Below are positions 42,220 to 51,489 of a DNA stretch of 64,000 nucleotides, piece by piece. This DNA is from Sulfurimonas sp. (GTDB taxonomy: Bacteria; Campylobacterota; Campylobacteria; Campylobacterales; Sulfurimonadaceae). Both the position numbers and the translations under genes were made by a program. The stretch lies in the NCBI RefSeq assembly GCF_026196735.1, contig NZ_JAPHUF010000014.1, positions 1 through 64,000 on the forward strand. The letters run 5' to 3'. The notes below the pieces were generated by a model that searched no databases, was not told where the DNA came from, and was given only the letters and a program-made list of their open reading frames with translations. Positions within the stretch are counted from its first letter, which is position 1. Every line of letters begins with the position of its first letter.

Positions 42220-42933
42220 ATGGAAAAAAGAGAACTACTTTACGAAGGTAAAGCTAAAAAACTATTCTTAACAGATGATGAAAACTTAGTTATATCAGAA
42301 TTTAAAGATGATTTAACTGCGTTTAATGGTGAGAAAAAATCTAGTGAAGCTGGCAAAGGCGCACTAAATAATAAAATCTCAACTGAGCTTTTTAAGCTTT
42401 TAGAAGCAAATGGAATCCAGACTCACTTTGTAAAGATGCTAGATGATAACCATATGCTTCACAAAAAAGTTGATGTGATTTTGATAGAAGTTATAGTTCG
42501 TAATATTGCAACTGGCTCTCTTTCTCGTAACCTTGGTATTGAAGATGGAAAAGTTCTTCCTTTTACTTTAGTTGAATTTGACTACAAAGACGATGACTTA
42601 GGTGACCCTAAACTAAATGACCAGCATGCCCTTATCTTAGGACTTGTTGATTATCAAGATGAGTTAGATAAACTTCGCAGAATGGCTAGACAGGTAAATG
42701 ATGTCTTAAAGCCTTACTTTGCAGACAAAGGTCTTAACCTAGTTGATTTTAAACTCGAGTTTGGAAAAGACTCAAATGGAAATATCATCTTAGTTGATGA
42801 GATTAGTCCTGACAACTGCCGTTTTTGGGATATGGAAAGTGGCGAGAAGATGGACAAAGACAGATTTCGTCAAGGTTTAGGTGGCTTAAAAGTAGCATAT
42901 GAAGAAGTTTTAAATAGAATTTTAGGAAAATAA
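42220..42933 (+). CDS. purC: Phosphoribosylaminoimidazole-succinocarboxamide synthase
   Basis: The 237-residue protein shows YEGKAKKLF at the start, [30 protein letters not shown] and [15 protein letters not shown], the classic SAICAR synthase motifs. It ligates aspartate to CAIR in purine synthesis. It is closely followed by purS and purQ, which act at an earlier step of the same pathway. Confidence 0.97.
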   Translation: MEKRELLYEGKAKKLFLTDDENLVISEFKDDLTAFNGEKKSSEAGKGALNNKISTELFKLLEANGIQTHFVKMLDDNHMLHKKVDVILIEVIVRNIATGSLSRNLGIEDGKVLPFTLVEFDYKDDDLGDPKLNDQHALILGLVDYQDELDKLRRMARQVNDVLKPYFADKGLNLVDFKLEFGKDSNGNIILVDEISPDNCRFWDMESGEKMDKDRFRQGLGGLKVAYEEVLNRILGK

Positions 42934-42936
42934 TTA

Positions 42937-43176
42937 ATGAAAGCAATAGTAAATGTATCTCTAAAAGCAGGTGTATTAGATTCTCAAGGGAAAGCAGTTC
43001 ACCATGCATTAGATTCTTTACACTTCAAAGGTGTAAGCGATGTTCGTGTTGGCAAACAAATAATTTTAAAATTAGACGAGACGGATAAAACAAAAGCAAT
43101 GGCTGAAGTAACAAAAATGTGTGAAGATCTTCTTGCAAATACAGTGATTGAAGATTATGAGATTGAGCTAGTATAA
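42937..43176 (+). CDS. purS: FGAM synthase subunit PurS
   Basis: The 79-residue protein has the PurS pattern MKAIVNVSLKAGVLDSQGKAV and SLHFKGVSDVRVGKQIILKLD. It forms the small bridging subunit of the three-part formylglycinamidine synthase with PurQ and PurL. It begins 4 bp after purC and shares its last base with the purQ start. Confidence 0.95.
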   Translation: MKAIVNVSLKAGVLDSQGKAVHHALDSLHFKGVSDVRVGKQIILKLDETDKTKAMAEVTKMCEDLLANTVIEDYEIELV

Positions 43177-43850
43177 TGAAAATCACTATTTTACAGTTTC
43201 CCGGTACTAACTGTGAGTATGATACTCAACATGCTTTTGAAAAACTAGGGGCACAAACTGAAATTGTATGGCATAAATCAGAATCAATTCCGAGTGACAC
43301 TAACTTGTTAGTAGTTGCTGGAGGTTTCTCTTATGGAGATTATCTTAGAAGTGGTGCTATTGCTAAATTTTCTCCTGTTATGAAAGCCGTAACTGAGTAT
43401 GCTAACAAGGGTGGAAAAGTTTTAGGTATATGTAACGGTTTTCAAGTTTTAACTGAGGCTGGGCTACTTCCTGGCGCATTAATGCGTAATGATGGCCTTC
43501 ACTTTATCTCAAAACATCATCATCTAAAAGTTGTGAACAACGATAATATCTTTTTAGAAAAACTAAACAACAACGATGTTGTAAATATCCCTATTGCTCA
43601 TCACGATGGTAATTACTTTATTGACCAAGACGGACTAAAAGATTTATATGCAAACAATCAAGTTCTTCTAAAATATACAGATGAAAAGGGTGAAGATAAA
43701 AATCCTAACGGCAGTGTCGATTCTATTGCCGGAATCTGTAATAAAGAAAAAAATATTTTTGGTCTGATGCCACACCCTGAGCGAGCAATGGAAAGTATTT
43801 TAGGAAGTGATGACGGTATTAAAATGCTACAAGGTTTTTTAACAGCATAA
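43176..43850 (+). CDS. purQ: FGAM synthase glutaminase subunit PurQ
   Basis: The 224-residue class I glutamine amidotransferase shows FPGTNCEYDTQHAF, VAGGFSYGDYLRSGAIAKF, the nucleophile Cys in LGICNGFQVLTEAGLLPGAL, and the end PHPERAMESILG with the catalytic His and Glu. It supplies ammonia for the FGAM synthase reaction. It overlaps purS and the next gene by one base each. Confidence 0.97.
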   Translation: MKITILQFPGTNCEYDTQHAFEKLGAQTEIVWHKSESIPSDTNLLVVAGGFSYGDYLRSGAIAKFSPVMKAVTEYANKGGKVLGICNGFQVLTEAGLLPGALMRNDGLHFISKHHHLKVVNNDNIFLEKLNNNDVVNIPIAHHDGNYFIDQDGLKDLYANNQVLLKYTDEKGEDKNPNGSVDSIAGICNKEKNIFGLMPHPERAMESILGSDDGIKMLQGFLTA

Positions 43851-44956
43851 TGAGAGGATTACTCTTTGTTTGGTTATTATTTTCAGCGGCTCTTATTGCG
43901 AATGAGACTGCTTCAGTAGAAAACGAACTTAGCAAAGAAGAATTACTCAAGCTGCCAAAAGTTATCTATTTAAACTATGAAGAGACACCATCAAGAGTTT
44001 TAAAGGGTGAAATATTTAAAGTAACCATCAAAGCTCTCACAACTGCAAAATATTTTACAGATATAGTATATGACTTAAATAACTCTTATGGCTTAAAACT
44101 TCTTAGTGACTTTCCTTCACGCGATATTGACCCTAAATATTATTATGAAACTTTTTATTTTTTAACTACTTCAGACAGTGCTAGACTACCGGATTTTACA
44201 GCCAGACTTTTAGACTACAATAACAACCAATACAGAACAACTACTCTAGAGGGCAAAAAACTAAATGTAGTTGCGCTGAACCCAAAAAAAGATTTTTCAA
44301 ACATAGTGGCAGACTCTTTTAATATTGTTGATTATAAGACTACAAGCTATGACTCTACGCATAATATCGTTGTATTTGTAGCTGAGGCACAAAACTGTGA
44401 TATTGCATCTTTTGAGCTAAAAAATGTACATAAGCAAGGCATGGAATCTGTTTCAGAATCATATTTTGACTCCAAAATAACTTACTATGCGGTAATAGAT
44501 AAAAAAATAGAAAACTTTTCTTTTTCTTACTTTAATCTAAAAAAAAATAGATTTTTACTTGTCAACATTCCAATACATGTAGACGACGACAGCGTAACAA
44601 CACAGAGTGATTTGGAACCAAAAAATCAATCTAGAGAACAGCTTAAAATGCAAATTGCAGGTGCTATTGCTACTATCTCATTTTTTATAATTTTATTGCG
44701 AAGAAAATACATATATCTAATTTTTATTCTTATCCCGATTGGGTATATTATTTATATTTGGGCTCCATCAAAAGAGATATGCATTAAACAAAATTCAAAT
44801 ATACACTTACTTCCCGTAGCAAACGGAACAATTTTTGAAACAACTCCAACTAAATACCATTTACAAAAAGAAGGAAGCACAAAGGGTTGGACAAAAATAC
44901 AACTACAAAATAAAAAGGTAGGCTGGGTTAAAAATGAAGATATTTGCTCAAATTAG
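43850..44956 (+). CDS. Membrane-anchored periplasmic protein with C-terminal SH3-like domain
   Basis: The 368-residue protein has a signal sequence (GLLFVWLLFSAALIANE), a beta-rich periplasmic part (about 25-250), two hydrophobic helices (QIAGAIATISFFIILLR and YIYLIFILIPIGYIIYIW) and a bacterial SH3-like tail (SNIHLLPVANGTIFETT, GWTKIQLQNKKVGWVKNEDI). The arrangement recalls BatD-like scaffold proteins, but I do not assign it. It is embedded between purQ and plsC with overlapping ends, so it belongs to the same transcript. Confidence 0.7.
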   Translation: MRGLLFVWLLFSAALIANETASVENELSKEELLKLPKVIYLNYEETPSRVLKGEIFKVTIKALTTAKYFTDIVYDLNNSYGLKLLSDFPSRDIDPKYYYETFYFLTTSDSARLPDFTARLLDYNNNQYRTTTLEGKKLNVVALNPKKDFSNIVADSFNIVDYKTTSYDSTHNIVVFVAEAQNCDIASFELKNVHKQGMESVSESYFDSKITYYAVIDKKIENFSFSYFNLKKNRFLLVNIPIHVDDDSVTTQSDLEPKNQSREQLKMQIAGAIATISFFIILLRRKYIYLIFILIPIGYIIYIWAPSKEICIKQNSNIHLLPVANGTIFETTPTKYHLQKEGSTKGWTKIQLQNKKVGWVKNEDICSN

Positions 44957-45632
44957 TTGGCTATTTGCTACAATAATCATATTTGCTTCTCTTGTACTTA
45001 TGATTTTAACATTCAAGCTTATGCCAAGACCATACAGCAGAAAAATGTCTGCTTGGATTATCAGACTTAGTATATTTCTTAGTGTTGACATCGAGGGAGA
45101 AGAAGATCCGCAAACTCAAATGTTTTTACTAAACCATCAAAGCGATTTAGATATAGCTGTTATGGAAACTATAACAAGCAAAGACCTTGCCTGGGTTGCT
45201 AAAAAAGAACTATTTGACATACCGTTTTTTGGACTTGCTCTTAAACTGCCCCAAGACATAGCTGTTGAGAGAGAAAATAAAACTTCACTTGTAAAACTTT
45301 TAAAAGACGCTAAAAAAGTTATTGATAAAAAAAGAGTTATAACTATGTTTCCAGAAGGTACTCGTTCTACAAAAGGTAAGATGCTGCCTTTTAAAGCCGG
45401 AGCTAAAATGGTTGCAGATAAATATAAACTCCGTGTTCAACCGGTTGTATTGATGCAAACCGCTAAATACTATAATGTTAAAAATTTCTACTATAAACCC
45501 GGTAGAATCAAAGCAATATACTTAGATTCTTTTGTAGCTGACAAAAGTAACGATGAGTGGCTCAATGACTTACGAATTAAAATGCAAAAGGTATATGATG
45601 ATGAGTTGGCAAACAATCCTCGCCATAGGTAG
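44934..45632 (+). CDS. plsC: 1-acyl-sn-glycerol-3-phosphate acyltransferase
   Basis: The 232-residue protein has an N-terminal membrane helix (ISWLFATIIIFASLVLMILTF), the catalytic NHQSDLD (HX4D), AWVAKKELFDIPFFG, and the substrate-binding FPEGTRSTKGK. It makes phosphatidic acid for phospholipid synthesis. The start overlaps the previous gene by 23 nt, and the 3' end overlaps the crcB start. Confidence 0.94.
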   Translation: MKIFAQISWLFATIIIFASLVLMILTFKLMPRPYSRKMSAWIIRLSIFLSVDIEGEEDPQTQMFLLNHQSDLDIAVMETITSKDLAWVAKKELFDIPFFGLALKLPQDIAVERENKTSLVKLLKDAKKVIDKKRVITMFPEGTRSTKGKMLPFKAGAKMVADKYKLRVQPVVLMQTAKYYNVKNFYYKPGRIKAIYLDSFVADKSNDEWLNDLRIKMQKVYDDELANNPRHR

Positions 45633-45987
45633 CGGCGGTTTTATCGGTGCAGTCCTAAGAGCTTATCTTAATGGTTTAATTTCACATAAATTTCCGCATG
45701 ATTTGCCCTATGGAACATTGGGTGTAAATCTAATAGGCAGTTTTTTAATGGGTATTTTAATAGCCTACTTCATGTATACGACACTCTTTTCACTTCAAAT
45801 GAAATTTTTTTTGTCTACAGGGATATTGGGTGCATTAACAACCTACTCTGCTTTTGCGATTGAGAGTTTTTTGCTTTTAGAAAGCGGGAGTATACTTTTG
45901 GCTTTTGCAAATATCTCGTTAAATGCTTTTGGCACGATTATTATGGCTGGCAGCGGTTTTTATGCCACTAAGTTCTTTTTAAAGTAA
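45601..45987 (+). CDS. crcB: Fluoride exporter CrcB/Fluc
   Basis: The 128-residue protein has four membrane helices and the Fluc motifs GGFIGAVLRAYL, PYGTLGVNLIGSFLMG and STGILGALTTYSAFAIE. It exports fluoride as a dual-topology channel. The start is one of three consecutive ATG codons (45595-45603); I use the third because AAGG is then 9 nt upstream. The gene begins 32 bp inside plsC, so there is no room for a fluoride riboswitch. Confidence 0.9.
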   Translation: MSWQTILAIGSGGFIGAVLRAYLNGLISHKFPHDLPYGTLGVNLIGSFLMGILIAYFMYTTLFSLQMKFFLSTGILGALTTYSAFAIESFLLLESGSILLAFANISLNAFGTIIMAGSGFYATKFFLK

Positions 45988-45991
45988 GTAA

Positions 45992-46561
45992 TCAGATTAT
46001 TATAATCTCATCGGCACACCATTTTGCTAAGTCTAAATCGTGTGTTATAAGCAACATCCCCATACTGTCAAGATGCTTCATCAACATACTCATAACCTCT
46101 AATTGAATTACATTGTCAAGGGCAGATGTAGGCTCATCTAACAGTAACAGCTCTGGCTTCATCAGCATTGCTCTAAGTATTGATGCTCGTTGAAGTTGTC
46201 CGCCTGAGAGTTCATGCGGAAGTTTTTTAAGTAGCTCGTAATCTAAATCCAAACTCTTTAAATACAAATTCATCTCATCAAGTGGTGCTACATCAGATAT
46301 TTGATTTAGCAAGCTATAACTTGGATGAAAAGAGCTGTACGGGTCTTGAAATACTTCAGAACAAGAAGCAATTTTTATTGAGCCCAAAAATGGTTTCAAG
46401 TTGCTAAGTATAAGTTCAAAAAGTGTACTTTTGCCGGCTCCGCTTGCTCCTACTATAGCTTTTATCTCACCTTTTTTTAGAGTGATTGAGAAGTCATCAA
46501 AAAGTAAAAAATCTTTTTTATATCCAAAAGATAGGTTTTTTACTTCTAAAATATTACTCAA
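45992..46561 (-). CDS. Orphan ABC transporter ATPase subunit
   Basis: The 189-residue protein is a complete ABC nucleotide-binding domain on a short scale: Walker A GASGAGKSTL, signature LSGGQLQRASILRAML, Walker B LLLLDEPTSALD and H-loop LITHDLDLA. It resembles the second ATPase of peptide/nickel (Dpp/Nik) systems. No membrane or binding-protein subunits lie nearby; its neighbours are crcB and dUTPase. It may be a stand-alone regulator or serve a transporter elsewhere. Confidence 0.82.
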   Translation of the reverse strand: MSNILEVKNLSFGYKKDFLLFDDFSITLKKGEIKAIVGASGAGKSTLFELILSNLKPFLGSIKIASCSEVFQDPYSSFHPSYSLLNQISDVAPLDEMNLYLKSLDLDYELLKKLPHELSGGQLQRASILRAMLMKPELLLLDEPTSALDNVIQLEVMSMLMKHLDSMGMLLITHDLDLAKWCADEIIII

Positions 46562-46571
46562 GTGCTGACTC

Positions 46572-47261
46572 TTATTTATTTAACGCTAAGTATAGTTTAG
46601 AGAGTTCTTTATAAAGATTATCAGGTTTTATATCAGCATTTTCTTCCCAAATTCTTTTCATAACTACATTATCTTCAGTGCCATCCCAAACTTTAATGTA
46701 TGAGCCGTCTTTGTATCCATTGTCCTGGCGAAACTGATTTAAAATATTTTTTCCAACATATAATTTATACAAACTCTCTAAATCCAATCCACTCATAAGA
46801 ACCAATTCAAAGAAATCACTTATCAGTTTCTCAATATTTAATGTTTCTTTAGAGAGGGTGTCAAGCATAATCTCTTCAACTTTTACAATTACAGCATCTT
46901 GGTTTGCAAATATTTCGCTCTTTTTATTTATTTTGTTAAAACTTTGCATTTGAGAGATATCAATAGCTAAATCTTCTATACCGCCTCTTAATGTTTGTGA
47001 ATAATTTTCTATAGCCAAACTCATAACAAAATGCCAAACATCAATAACTTCTATCTGAAGATTTTCCCAATCTGCATCTTGTTCTATATTTTTCCAATGT
47101 TTCCAAGTAAAACTGTCAATCATCTCTGCACATTCCATATATATACATCGTTTCCAGTTAATAGTTTTACCGTTTTTTGTAACACCCTTTGTCCACTCCT
47201 CACCGTTAGTAGCGTCATTAAGAGCATTTTGAAGCTGTAGCATTAATAATATTTTATCCAT
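46572..47261 (-). CDS. dut: All-alpha dimeric dUTPase
   Basis: The 229-residue helical protein carries the metal-binding pattern of the all-alpha NTP pyrophosphohydrolase dUTPases: YMECAEMIDSFTWKHWKN and NLQIEVIDVWHFVMSLA. This form is typical of Campylobacter and unrelated to trimeric dUTPase. It hydrolyses dUTP (and dUDP) to dUMP. The gene lies 10 bp upstream of the ABC ATPase. Confidence 0.88.
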   Translation of the reverse strand: MDKILLMLQLQNALNDATNGEEWTKGVTKNGKTINWKRCIYMECAEMIDSFTWKHWKNIEQDADWENLQIEVIDVWHFVMSLAIENYSQTLRGGIEDLAIDISQMQSFNKINKKSEIFANQDAVIVKVEEIMLDTLSKETLNIEKLISDFFELVLMSGLDLESLYKLYVGKNILNQFRQDNGYKDGSYIKVWDGTEDNVVMKRIWEENADIKPDNLYKELSKLYLALNK

Positions 47262-47345
47262 GACATTCTCTTTTAAAATTAGTTTGTCTATTGTACCAAA
47301 TATGATAAAATACCCTACTTAAAACAAAAAAAACATACGAGTATT

Positions 47346-47519
47346 ATGAAAAGAATTAATTGTAGAATATGTGAGTATTATTTCGTGACATGGGAAAAAA
47401 CTAGACCGCATGGATGTAAAGCATATGGATTTAAATCGCCACAAATACCATCATTATTAGTTTTTCAAAGCAGCGGTAGTGACTGCACGATGTTTAAACC
47501 TAAGAGCGCTGCCAAATAA
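47346..47519 (+). CDS. Small Cys-containing protein
   Basis: The 57-residue protein encoded from ATG 47346 has four Cys: INCRICEYYFVTWEKTRPHGC and SGSDCTMF, with GFKSPQIPSLLVFQ between them. The pattern CxxC...C...C suggests a zinc-binding mini-domain. I recall similar short conserved proteins (YYVTWD..P.GC.A.GFKS) in other bacteria, of unknown function. A GATAAAAT box lies upstream. Its last 20 bases overlap the 3' end of the convergent PNPOx-like gene. Confidence 0.65.
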   Translation: MKRINCRICEYYFVTWEKTRPHGCKAYGFKSPQIPSLLVFQSSGSDCTMFKPKSAAK

Positions 47520-47919
47520 TCTTTTTTCCAAAGCCCAAAGTGTTGTCTGTCATCTTAAAATAATCAACTTTTATAAGCCACAATTTTGGACTCATCAACA
47601 AAGCTTGCGGAAATTTTTTAAAGTACAAGCTCTCCAAGTTCTTTTCATCTAAAACTGAAACTTCTCCTCTAAACTGAACACCCTGAATCTTACCGACCGT
47701 TTTTGTCTCTAAAATTACAGTACCTGCAACAGATGAATTTTTTAGAATATGTTGTATATGTGTAGTATCATCGCTGCTTGCGACAACAAAAGATATTTTT
47801 GATTTATCAAAAGCATAAAAAAGACTACATGAACTAAGTTCATCAGCTGTTGATGTAGCTAAACTAAGCACATGGTGCTTGTTTAAAAAAGTTTCTATTT
47901 TGTCTAAATCACTCTTCAT
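47500..47919 (-). CDS. Pyridoxamine 5'-phosphate oxidase-like flavin-binding protein
   Basis: The 139-residue protein has a split-barrel PNPOx-like fold judged from the N-terminal IETFLNKHHVLSLATST pattern, ISFVVASSDDTTHIQHILKNSSVAGTVI and IQGVQFRGEVSVL. It likely binds FMN, F420 or heme; specificity cannot be predicted. It overlaps the next gene upstream (47909-48145) by 11 nt, so both are co-transcribed. Confidence 0.75.
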   Translation of the reverse strand: MKSDLDKIETFLNKHHVLSLATSTADELSSCSLFYAFDKSKISFVVASSDDTTHIQHILKNSSVAGTVILETKTVGKIQGVQFRGEVSVLDEKNLESLYFKKFPQALLMSPKLWLIKVDYFKMTDNTLGFGKKIIWQRS

Positions 47920-48145
47920 AAAAGTTTTTAAACAGGTGGTTTTCTAAACTGATTGCATCTTTGAAATCTCTTTTTTCAAGCATCATTTTTGCTATGTCAT
48001 CATTGGCCATTGTCTCATACATCTCTGTAGGATTTGTCATATTGTAGTAACTTTTCAAAAAATCTAAAAGTACTTCAAAGTTGTCATCTTTTTTATTACT
48101 GTATTGTTTAAAGATTTTAAATTCATCCCAATTTATATCAATCAC
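47909..48145 (-). CDS. Small hypothetical protein
   Basis: The 78-residue acidic, helical protein (NWDEFKIFKQYS, LLDFLKSYYNMTNPTEM) matches no family I know. It is translated just ahead of the PNPOx-like gene with an 11-nt overlap and lies 30 bp downstream of ovoB. The tight packing supports a real gene. Confidence 0.6.
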   Translation of the reverse strand: MIDINWDEFKIFKQYSNKKDDNFEVLLDFLKSYYNMTNPTEMYETMANDDIAKMMLEKRDFKDAISLENHLFKNFYEE

Positions 48146-48175
48146 TGCTCTTTCCTGTATTTGTTAATGCTTTTT

Positions 48176-49372
48176 TTAATCTTTTAATTTATCTTGATAT
48201 TTTAGCAAAAGTGCTTTGTTTAATCTCTTAATTACTTCCAACATTTTAGCAGTTGAAACTGCAAAATTCAACCTCATAAAACCGCTTCCCTCTCTACCAA
48301 AACTAAGTCCGGCATTTAAACCAAGCTTTGCTTCTTGTACAAAAAATTCTCGTAGCTTTTTATCGCCAAGTCCCATACCTCTGCAGTCCAGCCAGGCCAA
48401 ATATGTAGCTTCAATAGGAGTAACTTTAATAATTTCGGGATATTTTGCACAAACCTCTTCTAGCATATGAAAGTTCTTTAAGAGATGAGTCTTAAGCTCA
48501 TCTACCCACACTTTTGCATTTTTATATGCCGCTTCAAAAGCTACATGTGAAAGAACATTTCCCTGTGCAAAATGAATGCGATTATAAGTCTTTAAAAACT
48601 TCTCTCTTAACTTTTTATTTGGTATTGCTACACTACTCATAGCAAATCCCGCCATATTGAATGTTTTACCGACTCCTATGGCTGTTATAGTAATATTTCT
48701 AGCCTCTTGGCTCAAAGATGCAAAAGGAACATGTACATTTGGTTTATAAACCAAATCAGAATGAATCTCATCACTAAACACTACTATATTGTGCTCTAAG
48801 CAGATTTGTAAAATCTCTTCTAACTCTTCTTTGCTCCAAACTCTTCCAACAGGATTATGAGGAGAGCACAAAAGAAGCAGTTTTGTTTTTTCATCGATTT
48901 TTGATTTTAAATCTTCTATGTCAAAAACATATTTTTTATCCGCATTTTGTTTTAGAGGATTCTTTAAAAGTTCTCTGTCATGCTCTAAGACACTATGAAA
49001 AAATGGCGGGTAAACCGGTGTTTGCACTATAACCTTGTCTCCTACTTCACTAAACGCATCTATGACGGTATTCATACTTGCAACAACAGAGTGAGAGTAA
49101 AGCATATCTTCAAGTGCAAACTCTACATTATGCTCTTTTTTCATCCACTCTATTTGAGCCAAAAATGCACTTTTGGGCACCTCTTCATAACCAACTATAG
49201 GGTGATTCAACCTCTCTTTTACAGCATCTAGGACAAAATCGGGAGTATCTATATCCATATCTGCTACCCACACCGGAAGCACATCATTAGTACCAAACAA
49301 CTCCTCTCTTAGTGTGTACTTTTCTGCATTGGTATCTTTTCTGCATGCCGATTCTGAAAAATCGTAAATCAT
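48176..49372 (-). CDS. ovoB: MalY/PatB-family C-S lyase, probable ovothiol lyase OvoB
   Basis: The 398-residue PLP enzyme of fold type I has MIYDFSESACRKDTNAEKY and VLPVWVADMDIDTP at the N terminus. It also has CSPHNPVGRVWSKEEL, FSDEIHSDLVY, and the Schiff-base Lys in GVGKTFNMAGFA. MalY/PatB enzymes cleave C-S bonds. The ATG overlaps the ovoA stop (ATGA), so the pair is translationally coupled. In established ovothiol synthesis, OvoB cleaves the histidyl-cysteine sulfoxide made by OvoA to 5-thiohistidine. Without that context it would be called cystathionine beta-lyase. A GTG 12 nt upstream is a weaker start. Confidence 0.8.
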   Translation of the reverse strand: MIYDFSESACRKDTNAEKYTLREELFGTNDVLPVWVADMDIDTPDFVLDAVKERLNHPIVGYEEVPKSAFLAQIEWMKKEHNVEFALEDMLYSHSVVASMNTVIDAFSEVGDKVIVQTPVYPPFFHSVLEHDRELLKNPLKQNADKKYVFDIEDLKSKIDEKTKLLLLCSPHNPVGRVWSKEELEEILQICLEHNIVVFSDEIHSDLVYKPNVHVPFASLSQEARNITITAIGVGKTFNMAGFAMSSVAIPNKKLREKFLKTYNRIHFAQGNVLSHVAFEAAYKNAKVWVDELKTHLLKNFHMLEEVCAKYPEIIKVTPIEATYLAWLDCRGMGLGDKKLREFFVQEAKLGLNAGLSFGREGSGFMRLNFAVSTAKMLEVIKRLNKALLLKYQDKLKD

Positions 49373-51468
49373 TTTTTCTTCCACACGCTAACCTCAGATA
49401 TAGTATGTTGGTATTTTCTCTTTGTCTCTTTAATAACAAACTCCAAATCTTGTACATGTAACAACTCAAACTTATTGCTTAGAATATTTTTCAAAGTATC
49501 CAATGTTTTAACTTCTTTGCCGTTTTCATCTATGTATCCGCCTAGCCATAACTCTTTTTTAGTAGAACTTTCCTGCCATGTATACGGTGAAGTTAAAATA
49601 AGCACTCCATCCTCATTCAGCCTCTCATCAACAGTATCTAAAAATAGTCTAGGATTATATAGTCTATCGATAAGATTGGTTGCTATAACCAAGTCATAAG
49701 AGTTAAAATTCGGCTTCAAATTACAGGCATCTCCCTGCCAAAAAGAGACTTTATCTTTTTGGTTTTCATATCCAAGTTTTTCTATAGTCACTTTTTTATT
49801 TGTGAAGAGTTCACCCTCCTCATAGGTATGAAAAGCTACATATCCCTCGTTTTTTAACTTCGAGCCAACTTGAACAAATCTAACTGAAAAATCAATTCCT
49901 TCAACCTCATCAAAAGTTTTTGCCAACTCAAATGTAGCTCGTCCCGTTGCACAGCCTAAGTCAAGTGCTTTTTTTGTGTTTTGCGTGAATTTAGCCGCTA
50001 TTTTTGCACAAGCTATTGCAAAATTTTCAACTCCAAAGTTTTCATCCCCATACTGAAACTCACAGTACTGAGAAACAAGTTCATCGCTCTCATATATGTC
50101 TAGGTTTTTTTCTACATGTGAATCTGAAATCACATAACGAAAGCCTGCATTTTGGAAAAAATGTTTTCTAAAAGCATACCGTGAATGTTTCATAATCAAG
50201 TTTCCGCTGCTTGCCCATGATGAGCCCAAAATAAGCGCATGCTTATCATCAAAAGTCGGTGTGGAGAAGTCATCATAGGCAGGATGAACTTCAAAACCTT
50301 TAAAACCAAAGATAGGCGTTCTGCTCCACTGCCAAACATTACCGACTACATCATAGATACCGTTGAAGCTAAACTCATTTACAGGACATGAACTAGCAAA
50401 ATGATAAAAGTTAAGGTTTGCCCTGCTCTCATGAAATGCCGGCACATCTTCGAGCCCTGAGTAGTTATAGATAGCTCTGTATTCAGCTTCGCTAGGGAGC
50501 ATATAGGTTTTGCCGTCTTTTTGACCCTTAAACCTACAAAAAGCTTCAGCCTCAAGTGCATTTACATCAACGGGCCAATCTTGCGGCATTTCTATTAGTT
50601 TACTCAAAGTTCTGTATTTATATATGCCATCTTGTAAAACCCAAAAGCTTGGATGTTTGGCACCGCTTATCTCTAAAAATTTAAGCCCCTCTTCATCCCA
50701 ATACTCTTGCTTCTCATAGCCCCCATCTTTTACAAACTCCATAAACTCACCATTGCTGACTAAAAACTTAGAGACTTTGAACTCATTCACACTCTCTTCA
50801 TATTTTCCGTACTCATTGTCCCAGCCATAAAGATTATGCTCTTTTGTTTTGCCAAGTTCTATATGCTCTGCTTCAATACTAAGCATCTCATTTTTAGGTG
50901 CATCTCCCCAGTGTTGACAGGGACAAAATAAATCCACTTCCTTTACATACTCTAGTGGCATTTGACGATGTAAAACCAATGATGTTTCTATATGAATTCT
51001 CTCATGCTCTATGCCCATAAGTATAATCCACATGTCAGAATCATCAGTAATTGGCAGAGTCATAGGCAGAGTTGTTATTAAATCATCGACTAAGTCTTGT
51101 ACTTTTTTTCTATACTCTCGTACATCCTGCACTTTTGGCCATTTATAATGTGTATCATTCAAATCATCCCATGCCATCTCATCTACGCCAACAGCAAATA
51201 TCGACTCATACTCTGGATTTATTCTATCTTTGATAATTTTCATATTTATTAGTTTATTTATAAAAAAAGTAGCCGTGTGTCCAAAATAAAATATCATTGG
51301 ATGTCTAGTAATTTCTGACTGTTTATAAAAAACATCATCACTCTTTAAAACATCAAAAACTGATTCAAAAAGTTCATATGTATTATGAAAGTACTCTCTA
51401 ATCTCTTCTCGTTTTGTTTGTATGTCACTTCCGTCAAGCGTTACAGGATATAAACTAAATTTACTCAA
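49369..51468 (-). CDS. ovoA: 5-histidylcysteine sulfoxide synthase / mercaptohistidine methyltransferase OvoA
   Basis: The 699-residue protein has the three OvoA domains. A DinB-like iron-binding region carries His64 (FGHTATF), His155 and His159 (EHERIHIETS). A formylglycine-generating-enzyme-like domain spans about 190-465 (YMLPSEAEYRAIYNYSG, DVVGNVWQWSR). A C-terminal SAM methyltransferase has ALDLGCATGRATFELAKTF. It joins cysteine and histidine with oxygen, then methylates the thiohistidine product, leading to ovothiol A. It starts with TTG 51468 and AAGG seven nt upstream. The coupled OvoB-like lyase completes the pathway. Confidence 0.9.
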   Translation of the reverse strand: MSKFSLYPVTLDGSDIQTKREEIREYFHNTYELFESVFDVLKSDDVFYKQSEITRHPMIFYFGHTATFFINKLINMKIIKDRINPEYESIFAVGVDEMAWDDLNDTHYKWPKVQDVREYRKKVQDLVDDLITTLPMTLPITDDSDMWIILMGIEHERIHIETSLVLHRQMPLEYVKEVDLFCPCQHWGDAPKNEMLSIEAEHIELGKTKEHNLYGWDNEYGKYEESVNEFKVSKFLVSNGEFMEFVKDGGYEKQEYWDEEGLKFLEISGAKHPSFWVLQDGIYKYRTLSKLIEMPQDWPVDVNALEAEAFCRFKGQKDGKTYMLPSEAEYRAIYNYSGLEDVPAFHESRANLNFYHFASSCPVNEFSFNGIYDVVGNVWQWSRTPIFGFKGFEVHPAYDDFSTPTFDDKHALILGSSWASSGNLIMKHSRYAFRKHFFQNAGFRYVISDSHVEKNLDIYESDELVSQYCEFQYGDENFGVENFAIACAKIAAKFTQNTKKALDLGCATGRATFELAKTFDEVEGIDFSVRFVQVGSKLKNEGYVAFHTYEEGELFTNKKVTIEKLGYENQKDKVSFWQGDACNLKPNFNSYDLVIATNLIDRLYNPRLFLDTVDERLNEDGVLILTSPYTWQESSTKKELWLGGYIDENGKEVKTLDTLKNILSNKFELLHVQDLEFVIKETKRKYQHTISEVSVWKKK

Positions 51469-51489
51469 AAAATTACCTTTTTATTTTGT

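Noticed and set aside
45560-45640. Fluoride riboswitch upstream of crcB
   Set aside because: The crcB start is inside plsC, leaving no leader, and no crcB-motif RNA was seen.
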